From: an uncultured Lachnospiraceae bacterium
GTDB taxonomy: Bacteria; Bacillota; Clostridia; Lachnospirales; Lachnospiraceae
Assembly (NCBI GenBank): GCA_947363565.1
Contig: CANAPP010000031.1
Span: forward strand, 1-34,938
DNA: 34,938 nt
Direction of reading: 5' to 3'
Below are positions 1-9,536 of this stretch, piece by piece. Position numbers and translations under genes: made by a program. The notes beneath the pieces were generated by a model that saw only the letters and a program-made list of their open reading frames with translations, searched no databases and had not been told where the DNA came from. How positions within the stretch are numbered: position 1 is the stretch's first letter; each line of letters begins with the position of its first letter.

Positions 1-93
1 TGTAAAATATTAAATTTTCAAGGTTCGGTAGTTGGGCTTTTGACCCCAGCATCATGTAATAGAATTAACAGACATAAATGATTGGTTTGCAGG

Positions 94-124
94 AGAGGGG
101 TAGCCAGGAACTATCCCTCTTTTT
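94..124 (+). terminator. Rho-independent terminator of an upstream gene
   Basis: A 10-bp stem (94-103 with 111-120, one G-U pair) closes a 7-base loop and is followed directly by TTTT. No gene ends inside the window before it, so it presumably terminates a gene lying upstream of base 1. Bases 1-93 show no coding sequence I can support. Confidence 0.75.
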
Positions 125-176
125 GTGCCTTAAAAGAAGGGCAAAGAAATTTCTTAAGACAGACTGAGAGTTTCTA

Positions 177-205
177 TTGCATTTAGAGTGTGTTTCTGCT
201 ACAAT
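177..205 (+). promoter_or_regulatory. Sigma-A promoter of uvrBA
   Basis: The -35 box is TTGCAT (177-182). A 17-bp spacer leads to the -10 box TACAAT (200-205), which has an extended TG one base upstream (197-198). Transcription should begin near 212, inside the LexA box described separately. This leaves a leader of about 235 bases before uvrB. Confidence 0.75.
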
Positions 206-211
206 AAATCA

Positions 212-223
212 GAACAAATGTTC
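212..223. promoter_or_regulatory. LexA/DinR SOS box
   Basis: GAACAAATGTTC is a perfect GAAC-N4-GTTC palindrome, the core of the Gram-positive LexA (Cheo) box. It sits just downstream of the -10 box at the expected transcription start, where bound LexA would block RNA polymerase. uvrB and uvrA are classic SOS genes, so sequence and context agree. Confidence 0.85.
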
Positions 224-341
224 ATGACAAAATTAAGGATAGGACTTTTCCAAGGTAAAGAATTATGCTATTCTGTGGTACGTAGTACTCATATAGATTG
301 CTTTGTATTGCGTAGTTAGAAAAATCAGTTTTAGTGACTTT

Positions 342-413
342 ATTCGTGTAATTGGCCTTTTCGCCCGCCGGGAAGTTTCCATTACACGAATTTTCAGGAG
401 AAATTACACGAAT
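342..413. repeat. ATTACACGAAT repeat cluster in the uvrB leader
   Basis: The 11-mer ATTCGTGTAAT occurs at 342-352. Its exact inverse, ATTACACGAAT, occurs at 381-391 and again at 403-413. The two direct copies start 22 bp apart. In RNA the single upstream copy could pair with either downstream copy, giving two mutually exclusive stems. In DNA the same arrangement could be an operator. The rest of 224-445 shows no gene. Confidence 0.6.
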
Positions 414-437
414 TTATGGGCCAATAGGCATGATAGT

Positions 438-444
438 AAGGAGG
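438..444 (+). promoter_or_regulatory. Ribosome binding site that decides the uvrB start
   Basis: AAGGAGG ends one base before the ATG at 446, too close for normal initiation. It lies 7 bases before the in-frame GTG at 452. The GTG is therefore the more likely start. Confidence 0.6.
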
Positions 445-451
445 TATGTCT

Positions 452-2443
452 GTGGGAACAGAGCAAAAAAAGTTTAAATTAGTCTCGGAATACAAGCCTA
501 CCGGAGACCAGCCGGAGGCAATTGCCGCATTGGTAAAGGGATTCAGGGAAGGTAACCAATGCCAGACTTTACTAGGGGTTACGGGGTCCGGGAAGACTTT
601 TACGATGGCGAATGTGATACAGGAATTGAATAAGCCGACCCTTATCATAGCGCATAATAAAACGCTGGCAGCGCAGCTGTATGGAGAATTCCGTGAATAT
701 TTCCCGGAGAATGCAGTGGAGTATTTTGTGTCCTACTATGATTACTACCAGCCCGAGGCCTACGTTCCCTCCTCTGACACCTACATCGCTAAGGACTCGT
801 CTATCAATGATGAAATAGACAAGCTCCGCCATTCGGCGACGGCGGCTCTCTCGGAGCGGCGGGATGTGGTCATCATTGCCAGCGTGTCCTGCATCTATGG
901 ACTTGGCTCGCCCATCGATTACCAAGAAATGGTGGTTTCCCTGCGGCCAGGGATGATTAAGGACAGGGATGAAGTAGTGAAGAAGCTGATCGAGATTCAG
1001 TATGACCGTAATGAGATGGATTTCAAGCGAGGGACTTTCCGGGTGAATGGGGATGTGCTTGAAGTGATTCCGGCATTGCACGAGGAGACGGCGTACCGAG
1101 TTGAATTTTTCGGTGACGAGGTGGAAAGAATTACAGAAGTGGATGTGTTGACCGGGGAGATTAAAAATGAGCTGAATCATATAGCCATATTCCCGGCATC
1201 CCATTATGTTGTCTCAAAGGAGAGCATGGAGCGGGCAATCCGGGAGATTGAGACGGAGCTTGAGGCTCAGGTCAAATATTTTAAGGGCGAGGGAAAGCTT
1301 TTGGAGGCGCAGAGGATTTCCGAGCGGACGAATTTTGATATCGAGATGATGAGAGAGACGGGGTTCTGCTCAGGGATTGAGAATTATTCCAGGCACCTGA
1401 CGGGGCTTGCGGCGGGACAACCGCCCCACACGCTGATTGATTATTTCCCGGATGACTTTATCCTGATGATCGATGAGTCGCACATCACGGTTCCGCAGGT
1501 GGGTGGTATGTATCACGGCGACCAGTCCAGGAAATCTACGCTTGTGGAGTATGGGTTCCGGCTGCCCTCTGCAAAGGATAACCGGCCCTTGAGCTTTGAG
1601 GAATTTGAGAGCAAGATTAATCAGGTGCTTTTTGTGTCGGCGACGCCGGGGCCTTATGAGAGAGATCATGAGCTTCTCAGGGCAGAGCAGGTGATCAGGC
1701 CTACCGGGCTTTTGGATCCGCCGGTGGAGGTGCGCCCGGTGGAGGGACAGATTGACGATCTGGTATCCGAGGTAAATAAAGAGATCAAAAAGAAGAATAA
1801 GATTCTTATCACCACGCTCACCAAGCATATGGCAGAGGATCTGACAGATTATATGAGGGAGCTTGGGATACGTGTCAAGTACCTTCACTCAGATATCGAT
1901 ACCCTTGAGCGTGCCGAGATCATCCGGGATATGCGGTTAGATGTATTTGACGTGCTGGTGGGTATCAACCTTCTCCGGGAAGGGCTTGATATTCCGGAGA
2001 TTACGCTAATCGCGATCCTTGATGCCGATAAGGAAGGGTTCCTGCGCTCGGAGACTTCGCTGATCCAGACAATCGGACGGGCGGCGAGAAATGTGGAAGG
2101 CCATGTAATCATGTACGCGGATACCATAACCGATTCCATGCGAAAGGCTATTGGCGAGACTGACCGGAGACGGGCAATCCAGGAGAAATACAATGAAGAC
2201 CACGGGATCACACCGCAGTCGATCAGAAAAAGCGTGCGTGACCTGATCAGTATATCCAGGAAGGTTGCCGCCCAGGAGCTGCGGCTTGAGAAAGATCCAG
2301 AGTCCATGAGCCGCACAGAGTTAGAGAAGCTGATCAAAGATATTACAAAACAGATGAAGAAAGCGGCGGCAGAGCTTAACTTTGAAGCGGCGGCAGAACT
2401 TCGGGACAAGCTGGTGGAGTTAAAGAAGCTGCTGCATGAGTAA
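452..2443 (+). CDS. uvrB: UvrABC system protein B (excinuclease helicase-like subunit)
   Basis: UvrB is the damage-verifying subunit of nucleotide excision repair. It is loaded by UvrA and recruits UvrC for incision. Numbered from the GTG, visible features are Walker A GVTGSGKT (about 42-49), the tyrosine-rich beta-hairpin [10 protein letters not shown] (about 95-104) that pries the DNA strands apart, Walker B-like DESH (341-344), a helicase motif VI region with QTIGRAARN, and a C-terminal UVR coiled-coil domain (about 620-663) that contacts UvrC. The length (663 aa) is normal for the family. GTG 452 is preferred over ATG 446 because AAGGAGG sits 7 bases upstream of it. The gene is first in the SOS-controlled uvrBA operon. 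Confidence 0.96.
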   Translation: MGTEQKKFKLVSEYKPTGDQPEAIAALVKGFREGNQCQTLLGVTGSGKTFTMANVIQELNKPTLIIAHNKTLAAQLYGEFREYFPENAVEYFVSYYDYYQPEAYVPSSDTYIAKDSSINDEIDKLRHSATAALSERRDVVIIASVSCIYGLGSPIDYQEMVVSLRPGMIKDRDEVVKKLIEIQYDRNEMDFKRGTFRVNGDVLEVIPALHEETAYRVEFFGDEVERITEVDVLTGEIKNELNHIAIFPASHYVVSKESMERAIREIETELEAQVKYFKGEGKLLEAQRISERTNFDIEMMRETGFCSGIENYSRHLTGLAAGQPPHTLIDYFPDDFILMIDESHITVPQVGGMYHGDQSRKSTLVEYGFRLPSAKDNRPLSFEEFESKINQVLFVSATPGPYERDHELLRAEQVIRPTGLLDPPVEVRPVEGQIDDLVSEVNKEIKKKNKILITTLTKHMAEDLTDYMRELGIRVKYLHSDIDTLERAEIIRDMRLDVFDVLVGINLLREGLDIPEITLIAILDADKEGFLRSETSLIQTIGRAARNVEGHVIMYADTITDSMRKAIGETDRRRAIQEKYNEDHGITPQSIRKSVRDLISISRKVAAQELRLEKDPESMSRTELEKLIKDITKQMKKAAAELNFEAAAELRDKLVELKKLLHE

Positions 2444-2562
2444 GAGGGCAGGATAAGGATACTTGGTCAAATGCACATGCAAGCCTGTCTGCCTGGCCTG
2501 CTGCTCTCGGGAATATAGAAAGACTGGAAAAGCTTTCAGATAAGTAAGAGAGGATAAAACGT

Positions 2563-5418
2563 ATGTCAAAAAGTAAAGATAACAGACAATTTATTACGAT
2601 TCGCGGGGCGAATGAGCATAATCTGAAAAATGTTGATCTCAAGATTCCAAGAAATGAGTTAGTAGTGCTGACCGGCTTAAGCGGCTCGGGGAAATCTTCT
2701 CTTGCCTTTGATACGATTTATGCCGAAGGGCAGAGAAGATATATGGAGTCATTGTCTTCCTATGCCCGGATGTTTTTGGGACAGATGGAAAAGCCCGATG
2801 TAGAGAGTATTGAAGGGCTTTCGCCGGCCATTTCCATAGACCAGAAGTCTACGAACCGCAATCCCCGTTCTACGGTGGGGACGGTGACAGAGATTTATGA
2901 TTATTTCCGTCTGCTCTATGCGAGGATTGGGATCCCTCACTGTCCGAAATGCGGCAAGGAGATTAAAAAACAGACCGTGGACCAGATGGCGGATCAGATC
3001 ATGGAACTGCCGGAGCGCACGAAGATCCAGCTTCTTGCGCCTGTTGTGCGGGGCAGGAAGGGGACACACGCGAAGCTTTTGGACAGAGCGAAAAAAAGCG
3101 GCTATGTCCGTGTGCGCATCGACGGGAATTTGTACGAGCTTTCCGAGGAGATTGCGCTGGATAAAAATATTAAGCATAATATTGAGATCATCGTGGACCG
3201 TCTGGTCATTAAAGCGGGAATAGAAAAGCGTCTGGTGGATTCTATTGAGAATGTGCTCCGTCTTGCGGAAGGGCTGATGATCGTGGATGTCATTGACGGG
3301 GAGCCGATCAATTTCAGCCAGAGTTTTTCATGCCCGGACTGCGGGATCAGCGTGGATGAGATTGAGCCGAGGAGCTTTTCCTTTAACAATCCGTTCGGGG
3401 CATGCCCAGTGTGCTCGGGGCTGGGTTATAAGATGGAGTTCGACGAAGACTTGATGATCCCGGATAAGCGGATGAGCATTGCCGAAGGAGCGATCGCCGT
3501 GATGGGATGGCAGTCCTGTACGGACAAGAAGAGCTTTACCTACGCCATATTGGATGCCCTCAGCCAGGCGTATGATTTCTCGCTGGATACGCCGTTTAAG
3601 GATTATCCGAAGAAGATCCATGATATTTTGATCTACGGGACGGAAGGGAAAGAGGTGAAGGTACATTACCGGGGACAGCGGGGAGAAGGTGTCTATGATG
3701 TGGCTTTTGAAGGGCTGATCAGGAATGTGGAGCGCCGTTACCGGGAGACATCCTCGGAGACCATGCGGGCGGAGTACGAGGAGTTCATGCAGATCACTCC
3801 CTGCCGGGAGTGCAAGGGTCAGCGGCTTAAGCCGGCGGCGCTGGCAGTCACTCTTGGGGAAAAGAATATCTATGAAGTGACGACTTTATCTGTAGAAAAG
3901 CTGCAGCAGTTTTTGGAGGGACTGACGCTTAGCAGCCAGCAGATGATGATCGGCGGACAGATTTTAAAGGAGATACAGGCGCGAACCAGATTTCTTTTGG
4001 ACGTCGGCCTTGATTATCTGACGCTTTCCCGCGCTACAGGTTCGCTTTCCGGCGGCGAGGCCCAAAGGATCCGTCTCGCCACGCAGATCGGCTCGGGACT
4101 TGTGGGCGTGGCGTACATCCTTGACGAGCCGAGCATCGGTCTTCACCAGCGGGATAATGATAAGCTGCTTAATACATTGAAGCATCTGCGGGATCTGGGT
4201 AATTCCGTGATTGTCGTCGAGCATGATGAGGATACGATGCGGGAAGCAGATTACATCGTGGATGTCGGGCCGGGAGCGGGGGAGCACGGCGGGGAGATCG
4301 TCGCGGTCGGCACTGCCCAGGAGATCATTAAGAATAAGAAATCTATTACCGGTGCATACTTAAGTGGTAGGGAAAGTATTCCGGTGCCGGAAAAGAGGGC
4401 GCAGCCGTCCGGGTGGCTTAAGATCCTCGGTGCCAGGGAAAATAATCTGAAGAATATTGACGTAGATGTTCCGCTTGGGATCATGACCTGCATTACCGGT
4501 GTGTCCGGATCGGGGAAAAGCTCTCTGATCAATGAGATACTATATAAGCATCTGGCCAGGGATCTGAACCGGGCGAGGACTATTCCAGGGAAGCATAAAG
4601 ATATCGAAGGAATAGAGCAGCTTGACAAGGTTATTGCCATCGACCAGTCGCCCATCGGCAGGACGCCCCGCTCTAACCCTGCCACTTACACAGGTGTGTT
4701 CGACCTGATCAGGGATCTGTTCGCGGCGACAGCGGATGCCAAGGCGAGAGGCTATAAAAAAGGAAGGTTCAGCTTTAACGTGAAAGGCGGGCGCTGCGAG
4801 GCCTGCGCCGGAGACGGGATATTAAAGATAGAGATGCATTTTCTGCCGGATGTGTACGTTCCCTGCGAGGTGTGCCATGGAAAGCGGTATAACCGGGAGA
4901 CGCTGGAAGTAAAGTATAAGGGGAAGAATATTTACGACGTGCTCGATATGACCGTGGAGGAAGCGATGCATTTCTTTGAACATGTGCCCAGCATCCGGCG
5001 GAAGATGGAGACTCTTTATGACGTGGGGCTTTCCTATATCCGGCTGGGGCAGCCGTCCACGCAGCTTTCCGGTGGTGAGGCCCAGAGGATCAAGCTGGCG
5101 GCGGAGCTTAGTAAGCGCAGCACCGGGAAGACGATCTATATTCTGGATGAGCCGACAACAGGACTTCATTTTGCGGATGTGCACAAGCTGACGGAGATAC
5201 TGAGACGGCTGTCAGCGGACGGCAATACGGTCATTGTGATTGAGCATAACCTGGATGTGATCAAGACGGCAGATTATATCATCGACATGGGACCGGAAGG
5301 CGGGGACAAGGGCGGAACGGTCATTGCAGAGGGGACGCCGGAGGAGATTGCGAAGAATCCGCGTTCCTATACCGGGAAATATATCAGCCGGATGATTAAC
5401 AAAGATTTAAGAAAATAG
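2563..5418 (+). CDS. uvrA: UvrABC system protein A (excinuclease ATPase, damage sensor)
   Basis: UvrA is the dimeric ABC-type ATPase that finds bulky DNA lesions and loads UvrB. At 951 aa it has the full two-cassette architecture. Walker A motifs are GLSGSGKSS (38-46) and GVSGSGKSS (646-654), and signature LSGGEAQRI motifs are near 495 and 835. Three zinc modules are intact: CxxC pairs at 127/130 and 414/417, at 257/260 and 281/284, and C745-x2-C748-x19-C768-x2-C771. The ATG follows GAGAGGA by about 8 bases. A 119-base gap separates it from uvrB. I see no convincing promoter or terminator there, so it probably shares the SOS promoter. Confidence 0.97.
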   Translation: MSKSKDNRQFITIRGANEHNLKNVDLKIPRNELVVLTGLSGSGKSSLAFDTIYAEGQRRYMESLSSYARMFLGQMEKPDVESIEGLSPAISIDQKSTNRNPRSTVGTVTEIYDYFRLLYARIGIPHCPKCGKEIKKQTVDQMADQIMELPERTKIQLLAPVVRGRKGTHAKLLDRAKKSGYVRVRIDGNLYELSEEIALDKNIKHNIEIIVDRLVIKAGIEKRLVDSIENVLRLAEGLMIVDVIDGEPINFSQSFSCPDCGISVDEIEPRSFSFNNPFGACPVCSGLGYKMEFDEDLMIPDKRMSIAEGAIAVMGWQSCTDKKSFTYAILDALSQAYDFSLDTPFKDYPKKIHDILIYGTEGKEVKVHYRGQRGEGVYDVAFEGLIRNVERRYRETSSETMRAEYEEFMQITPCRECKGQRLKPAALAVTLGEKNIYEVTTLSVEKLQQFLEGLTLSSQQMMIGGQILKEIQARTRFLLDVGLDYLTLSRATGSLSGGEAQRIRLATQIGSGLVGVAYILDEPSIGLHQRDNDKLLNTLKHLRDLGNSVIVVEHDEDTMREADYIVDVGPGAGEHGGEIVAVGTAQEIIKNKKSITGAYLSGRESIPVPEKRAQPSGWLKILGARENNLKNIDVDVPLGIMTCITGVSGSGKSSLINEILYKHLARDLNRARTIPGKHKDIEGIEQLDKVIAIDQSPIGRTPRSNPATYTGVFDLIRDLFAATADAKARGYKKGRFSFNVKGGRCEACAGDGILKIEMHFLPDVYVPCEVCHGKRYNRETLEVKYKGKNIYDVLDMTVEEAMHFFEHVPSIRRKMETLYDVGLSYIRLGQPSTQLSGGEAQRIKLAAELSKRSTGKTIYILDEPTTGLHFADVHKLTEILRRLSADGNTVIVIEHNLDVIKTADYIIDMGPEGGDKGGTVIAEGTPEEIAKNPRSYTGKYISRMINKDLRK

Positions 5419-5421
5419 GGG

Positions 5422-5450
5422 TTTTCATCTGTCGGAATACGGGATATAAT
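5422..5450 (+). promoter_or_regulatory. Probable promoter of the mreB-type gene
   Basis: A perfect TATAAT -10 box (5445-5450) lies 17 bp after TTTTCA (5422-5427), a 4/6 match to the -35 consensus. The weak -35 suggests modest or activated expression. Confidence 0.5.
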
Positions 5451-5466
5451 ACCCAGAGGGTATATC
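5443..5466. promoter_or_regulatory. Inverted repeat overlapping the mreB -10 box
   Basis: ATACCC-AGA-GGGTAT (5449-5463) is a perfect 6-3-6 inverted repeat. It can be extended outward by GATA..ATATC bases to about 5443-5466. It overlaps the end of the -10 box and the predicted start of transcription and lacks a downstream T-run, so an operator or leader hairpin fits better than a terminator. Confidence 0.35.
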
Positions 5467-5517
5467 TGCCGGGGCATGAAAACGGTTGAGAGCAAGCAAG
5501 TTGAAAGGGGCTTTGGA

Positions 5518-6504
5518 ATGTCAGTAGATATTGGAATTGATTTGGGAACAGCCAGCGTTCTTGTATATATTAAAGGCAAGGGCGTAATACTGAAGGAACC
5601 CTCTGTAGTGGCATTTGACCGTGATACGAATACGATCAAGGCCATCGGCGAGGAGGCAAGACTGATGCTCGGACGTACGCCGGGCAATGTCATTGCGATC
5701 CGTCCCCTGCGTAAAGGCGTGATATCCGATTATACGGTGACAGAGAAGATGATCAAGTATTTTGTGCAGAAGGCGATGGGGCGCCGGACATTCCGGAAGC
5801 CCTGCATCAGCATCTGCGTGCCCAGCGGTGTGACTGAGGTTGAGAAGAAGGCGGTTGAAGAGGCGACTTTTGCGGCAGGGGCAAGGGACGTGAACCTTAT
5901 CGAGGAGCCGGTGGCGGCAGCTATCGGCGCAGGTATTGATATCTCTAAGCCCTGCGGCAATATGATCGTGGATATCGGCGGCGGCACAACGGACGTGGCG
6001 GTGATCTCGCTTGGCGGTACGGTGGTTAATACTTCGCTCAAGGTGGCGGGGGATGATTTTGACGAGGCGATTGTCCGTTTTATGCGCAAAAAGCATAATC
6101 TTCTGATCGGTGACCGGACGGCGGAGGATATTAAGATCCAGATCGGAACCACGTACCAGATGATGGAGAATGATGCCATGGAGGTACGGGGAAGAAATCT
6201 TCTGACCGGGCTTCCAAAGACGGTTATGGTGACTTCGGCTGAGACGGAAGAAGCGCTCAGGGAGACGGCGGGACAGATCGTGGAGGCGGTGATCAGCGTA
6301 TTGGAGCGGACACCGCCGGAGCTTTCCGCAGATATTTTGGACCGCGGGATCATGCTGACCGGGGGAGGCGCGCTGCTTCGCGGCTTAGAGGAGATGATCG
6401 AGGAGCGCACGGGGATCAATACCATGACGGCGGACGATCCTACCCAGGTAGTGGCCGTCGGTACCGGACAGTTCGTAGAGCTTACAAGTCTGTACAAGGA
6501 GTAA
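5518..6504 (+). CDS. mreB: MreB/Mbl-family rod-shape actin homolog
   Basis: This is a membrane-associated bacterial actin that polymerises under the membrane and guides lateral wall synthesis. From ATG 5518 the protein is 328 aa, the normal MreB length. It starts with the phosphate-1 motif DIGIDLGTAS (4-13) and carries the phosphate-2 motif DIGGGTTD (152-159). An upstream in-frame ATG at 5476 would add 14 unrelated residues and has only a weak ribosome site. ATG 5518 follows GAAAGGGG by 7 bases, so it is preferred. There is no mreC or mreD next to it, which is more typical of Mbl/MreBH-type paralogues than of the mreBCD operon. I therefore cannot decide which paralogue this is. Confidence 0.93.
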   Translation: MSVDIGIDLGTASVLVYIKGKGVILKEPSVVAFDRDTNTIKAIGEEARLMLGRTPGNVIAIRPLRKGVISDYTVTEKMIKYFVQKAMGRRTFRKPCISICVPSGVTEVEKKAVEEATFAAGARDVNLIEEPVAAAIGAGIDISKPCGNMIVDIGGGTTDVAVISLGGTVVNTSLKVAGDDFDEAIVRFMRKKHNLLIGDRTAEDIKIQIGTTYQMMENDAMEVRGRNLLTGLPKTVMVTSAETEEALRETAGQIVEAVISVLERTPPELSADILDRGIMLTGGGALLRGLEEMIEERTGINTMTADDPTQVVAVGTGQFVELTSLYKE

Positions 6505-6515
6505 GATAAAGGTAC

Positions 6516-8765
6516 ATGGAGACGATAAAGGGATATGTGGAGCATATTGTATACCGTAATGAGGAAAATGGGTATACAGTATTTAATCTGAATAATGATG
6601 ACGGCGACCTCACCTGTGTGGGAAAGCTTCATTATATAGAAGAAGGCGGGCTTTTGGAACTGACCGGTGAATATACGACCCATAGACTGTATGGAACGCA
6701 GCTACAGGTGGAGACGGCGAGAGTGTGCGAGCCGGAGGATCTGGTGTCAATCGAGCGGTATCTCGGCTCCGGCGCGGTTAAAGGCGTGGGTGTATCCCTG
6801 GCAGGAAAGATCGTGAAGAAGTTTAAGGAGGATACCTTTCGGATCATCGAGGAAGAGCCGGAACGCCTGGCAGAGATTAAGGGGATCAGTGAGCGGAAGG
6901 CCAGGGAGATTTCCCTCCAGGTGGAGGAGAAGAGGGATATGCGGCAGGCGATGCTCTATCTGCAGAAATATGGGATTTCCATCACCCTGGCGGTACGGAT
7001 CTATCAGCATTACGGGCAGAGCGTCTACCGTGTGATCGAGGAGGATCCCTATCAGCTTGCAGATCATGTATCGGGAATCGGGTTTAAGACTGCTGATGAG
7101 ATTGCAGCGAAGGTCGGTATCCATACGGATTCGGACTGTCGTATCCGCAGCGGCATTTTCTATACTCTCCTGCAGAATGTGGGGGAAGGACATGTCTATA
7201 TGCGGCAGGAAGTTCTTCTGCGCCGGGCCAGCCTGCTTCTTGGTGTGGAGATTACGGATATGGAAAGGTATCTGCAGGATCTTGCCATGGAAAAGCGGAT
7301 CGTGTTGAAAAAGGAATCCTGCGCAAGGAGAGACGGGATTTCAGGTCATGGTGATGGATCAGAGCTTCGGATTTATGCATCACGTTATTATTATCTGGAG
7401 CTTAACACGGCGAAGATGCTTCATGATCTGAATGTACACGCACAGACGGCGAAGGATGCGGCGGCGGTCCGCCTGCGTGCAATTGAAGAAAATACCGGGC
7501 TTGCGCTGGATTCTTTGCAGCGGACGGCAGTTATGGAGGCAGCGGGCAACGGTATTACTATCGTGACCGGAGGGCCGGGGACGGGGAAAACGACGACGAT
7601 CAATGCCATGATCCATTTCTTCGAAGGGGAAGGGATGGATATCCTTCTGGCGGCACCGACCGGCCGGGCGGCGAAGCGGATGACGGAGGCTACGGGCTAT
7701 GAGGCTCAGACAATACACCGGCTGTTAGAGGTGAACGGCAATCCCGAGGAGGAGGGAAGTGCCGGCTTTCAGCGGGATGCCGAGAATCCGCTGGAGGCGG
7801 ATGTCATCATTATTGATGAGATGTCGATGGTGGATCTTCCGCTGATGCATGCACTGCTCAGCGCGGTCGTACCGGGGATGCGGCTTATTCTGGTGGGAGA
7901 TGTGAACCAGCTTCCAAGTGTAGGGCCGGGGAGCGTTTTGAAGGATATTATCCGTTCCGGATGTTTTCCGGTGGTCATGTTGACGAAGATTTTCCGGCAG
8001 GCGGGAGAGAGCGATATTGTCGTGAATGCCCATAAGATAAACCGTGGCGAGGAGGTTGTGCTGGATAATCAGAGCCGGGATTTTTTCTTCCTGAAGCGCC
8101 AGGAGCCGGATGTGATCATCAGTGTGCTGCTTACGCTGATCCAGAAGAAGCTGCCGAAGTATGTGGACGCAGGAAGCTATGATATCCAGGTACTTACCCC
8201 GATGAGAAAGGGGCTTTTGGGTGTGGAGCGCCTGAACCGGATACTCCAGGAATATTTGAACCCGCCGGATAAGTCAAAGCAGGAAAAGGAGGCCGGGGAG
8301 CGCATTTTCCGTGAAGGCGATAAGGTTATGCAGATCAAAAATAATTATCAGCTTGAGTGGGAGATCAAGACACGCTACGGTATGACAGTGGACAAGGGAC
8401 TGGGAATTTTCAACGGGGATATGGGCATCATCAGGCAGATCAATATTTATGAAGAGACGGTGACGGTGGAGTACGACGAGAAGAGGTTGGTGAAGTATCC
8501 GTACAATCTCTTAGAGGAACTGGAGCTTGCTTACGCCATAACTATACATAAGGCCCAGGGGAGTGAATATCCGGCAGTGGTGATCCCGCTGCTTAAAGGG
8601 CCGAGGCAGCTTTATAACAGGAATCTTCTTTATACTGCCGTGACTAGGGCGAGAAGATGCGTAACACTTGTGGGGAGTGATGCCGTATTTCAGGATATGG
8701 TGAGAAATGCGGATGAACAGGCGAGGAATACAAGCCTTGCCGAACGGATCTGTGAAATGTATTGA
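6516..8765 (+). CDS. recD2: RecD2-type ATP-dependent DNA helicase
   Basis: This is a superfamily 1B 5'-3' helicase of the RecD2 (YrrC) class found in bacteria without RecBC partners and linked to replication-fork maintenance and repair. At 749 aa it has the long N-terminal region with helix-hairpin-helix-like segments (about 85-210) that separates RecD2 from RecD. Walker A is GGPGTGKTTT (352-361) and Walker B includes D434-E435 in IIDEMSMVD. A C-terminal UvrD-like motif TIHKAQGSEYP lies near 675-685. It starts 11 bases after mreB with only a weak ribosome site (AAAGGT close to the ATG, AAGGAG further up), so it may depend on coupling with mreB. Its end overlaps comF by 4 bases. Confidence 0.93.
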   Translation: METIKGYVEHIVYRNEENGYTVFNLNNDDGDLTCVGKLHYIEEGGLLELTGEYTTHRLYGTQLQVETARVCEPEDLVSIERYLGSGAVKGVGVSLAGKIVKKFKEDTFRIIEEEPERLAEIKGISERKAREISLQVEEKRDMRQAMLYLQKYGISITLAVRIYQHYGQSVYRVIEEDPYQLADHVSGIGFKTADEIAAKVGIHTDSDCRIRSGIFYTLLQNVGEGHVYMRQEVLLRRASLLLGVEITDMERYLQDLAMEKRIVLKKESCARRDGISGHGDGSELRIYASRYYYLELNTAKMLHDLNVHAQTAKDAAAVRLRAIEENTGLALDSLQRTAVMEAAGNGITIVTGGPGTGKTTTINAMIHFFEGEGMDILLAAPTGRAAKRMTEATGYEAQTIHRLLEVNGNPEEEGSAGFQRDAENPLEADVIIIDEMSMVDLPLMHALLSAVVPGMRLILVGDVNQLPSVGPGSVLKDIIRSGCFPVVMLTKIFRQAGESDIVVNAHKINRGEEVVLDNQSRDFFFLKRQEPDVIISVLLTLIQKKLPKYVDAGSYDIQVLTPMRKGLLGVERLNRILQEYLNPPDKSKQEKEAGERIFREGDKVMQIKNNYQLEWEIKTRYGMTVDKGLGIFNGDMGIIRQINIYEETVTVEYDEKRLVKYPYNLLEELELAYAITIHKAQGSEYPAVVIPLLKGPRQLYNRNLLYTAVTRARRCVTLVGSDAVFQDMVRNADEQARNTSLAERICEMY

Positions 8766-9478
8766 AAAGAAATTTTATACTGGAATTATTCTGGCCGGAA
8801 ATCTGCCCGTTCTGCGGGAAAGCTTCCCGGCGGGGAATCTGTGAAAGCTGCGGGAAAAAGCTTGAGCGCCTTTGGGTCAGGGAGCCGAGGTGCATGAAGT
8901 GCGGCAAGCCTGTCCGGAGCGAAGAGCAGGAATACTGCCATGACTGCGCGCATACGGAGCATTATTTTGCGCAGGGAGCTGCGCTCTGGCTTCATCAGGA
9001 GCCGGTGAACCTGTCGGTTTACCAGTTTAAATTCCACAATCAGCGGGTTTTCGGAAGATATTATGCCGAAGAGATGGCGAAGCATTTTCGTGCGGAACTT
9101 CTCCGATGGAAGCCCCAGATTATCCTGCCGATACCGCTCCATTCGTCAAAGCGCCGGAAAAGGGGGTATAACCAGGCGGCGATCGTTGCGGGAGCGCTTG
9201 CGGAGCTTACCGGGATTGCCGTGGACGTCCATTTGCTGAAAAGGGTGCGGGGGACGGCTCCCCAGAAAAGCCTTAACCCGGCGGAGCGCAAAAAGAATAT
9301 CAGAGCGGCTTTTTCTGTCCGGGAAGAGGGAAGGGAGAGACTGGCGGGAAAAAGAGTGCTGCTGATCGACGATATTTACACGACAGGGAGCACAATAGAT
9401 GAGGCGGCGAGGACGCTTAAACTTTTTGGGGCAGAAAAAGTATTCTATTTGGCGATAAGTATTGGACAAGGATACTGA
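8762..9478 (+). CDS. comF: ComF-family protein (zinc-finger phosphoribosyltransferase-like)
   Basis: ComF-type proteins couple a Cys-rich zinc module to a phosphoribosyltransferase fold and support uptake or processing of transforming DNA. Eight cysteines form four CxxC pairs (15/18, 27/30, 44/47, 59/62). The PRPP-binding signature VLLIDDIYTTGST lies at 199-211. At 238 aa it has the usual length. The start is the TTG at 8762, which overlaps the recD2 stop (TTGA) and implies translational coupling. No nearby ATG would preserve the first CxxC. No other competence genes are present, so the link to natural transformation is family knowledge only. Confidence 0.9.
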   Translation: MKRNFILELFWPEICPFCGKASRRGICESCGKKLERLWVREPRCMKCGKPVRSEEQEYCHDCAHTEHYFAQGAALWLHQEPVNLSVYQFKFHNQRVFGRYYAEEMAKHFRAELLRWKPQIILPIPLHSSKRRKRGYNQAAIVAGALAELTGIAVDVHLLKRVRGTAPQKSLNPAERKKNIRAAFSVREEGRERLAGKRVLLIDDIYTTGSTIDEAARTLKLFGAEKVFYLAISIGQGY

Positions 9479-9491
9479 TATTTGTTATACT
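9462..9491 (+). promoter_or_regulatory. Promoter of the cdaA operon
   Basis: TTGGAC (9462-9467) and TATACT (9486-9491) are 18 bp apart, and TG one base before the -10 makes it an extended -10. The -35 lies within the last codons of comF. It should start transcription near 9498, ahead of the membrane protein gene at 9537. Confidence 0.65.
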
Positions 9492-9536
9492 GAAAATGAT
9501 AGTTAAATACAAGGAAGTATAAGTTAGAGGTGGACG

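Noticed and set aside
1-93. A possible 3' end of a coding gene before the first terminator.
   Set aside because: No frame of useful length with recognisable sequence can be supported in 93 bases.
572-1204. Long open frames on the minus strand inside uvrB, uvrA and other genes.
   Set aside because: They lie wholly opposite strongly supported genes, lack ribosome sites and encode no recognisable protein. They are shadows of codon bias.
2444-2562. A separate promoter or SOS box for uvrA in the 119-base gap.
   Set aside because: I found no paired -35/-10 boxes and no GAAC-N4-GTTC site. Co-transcription with uvrB is simpler.
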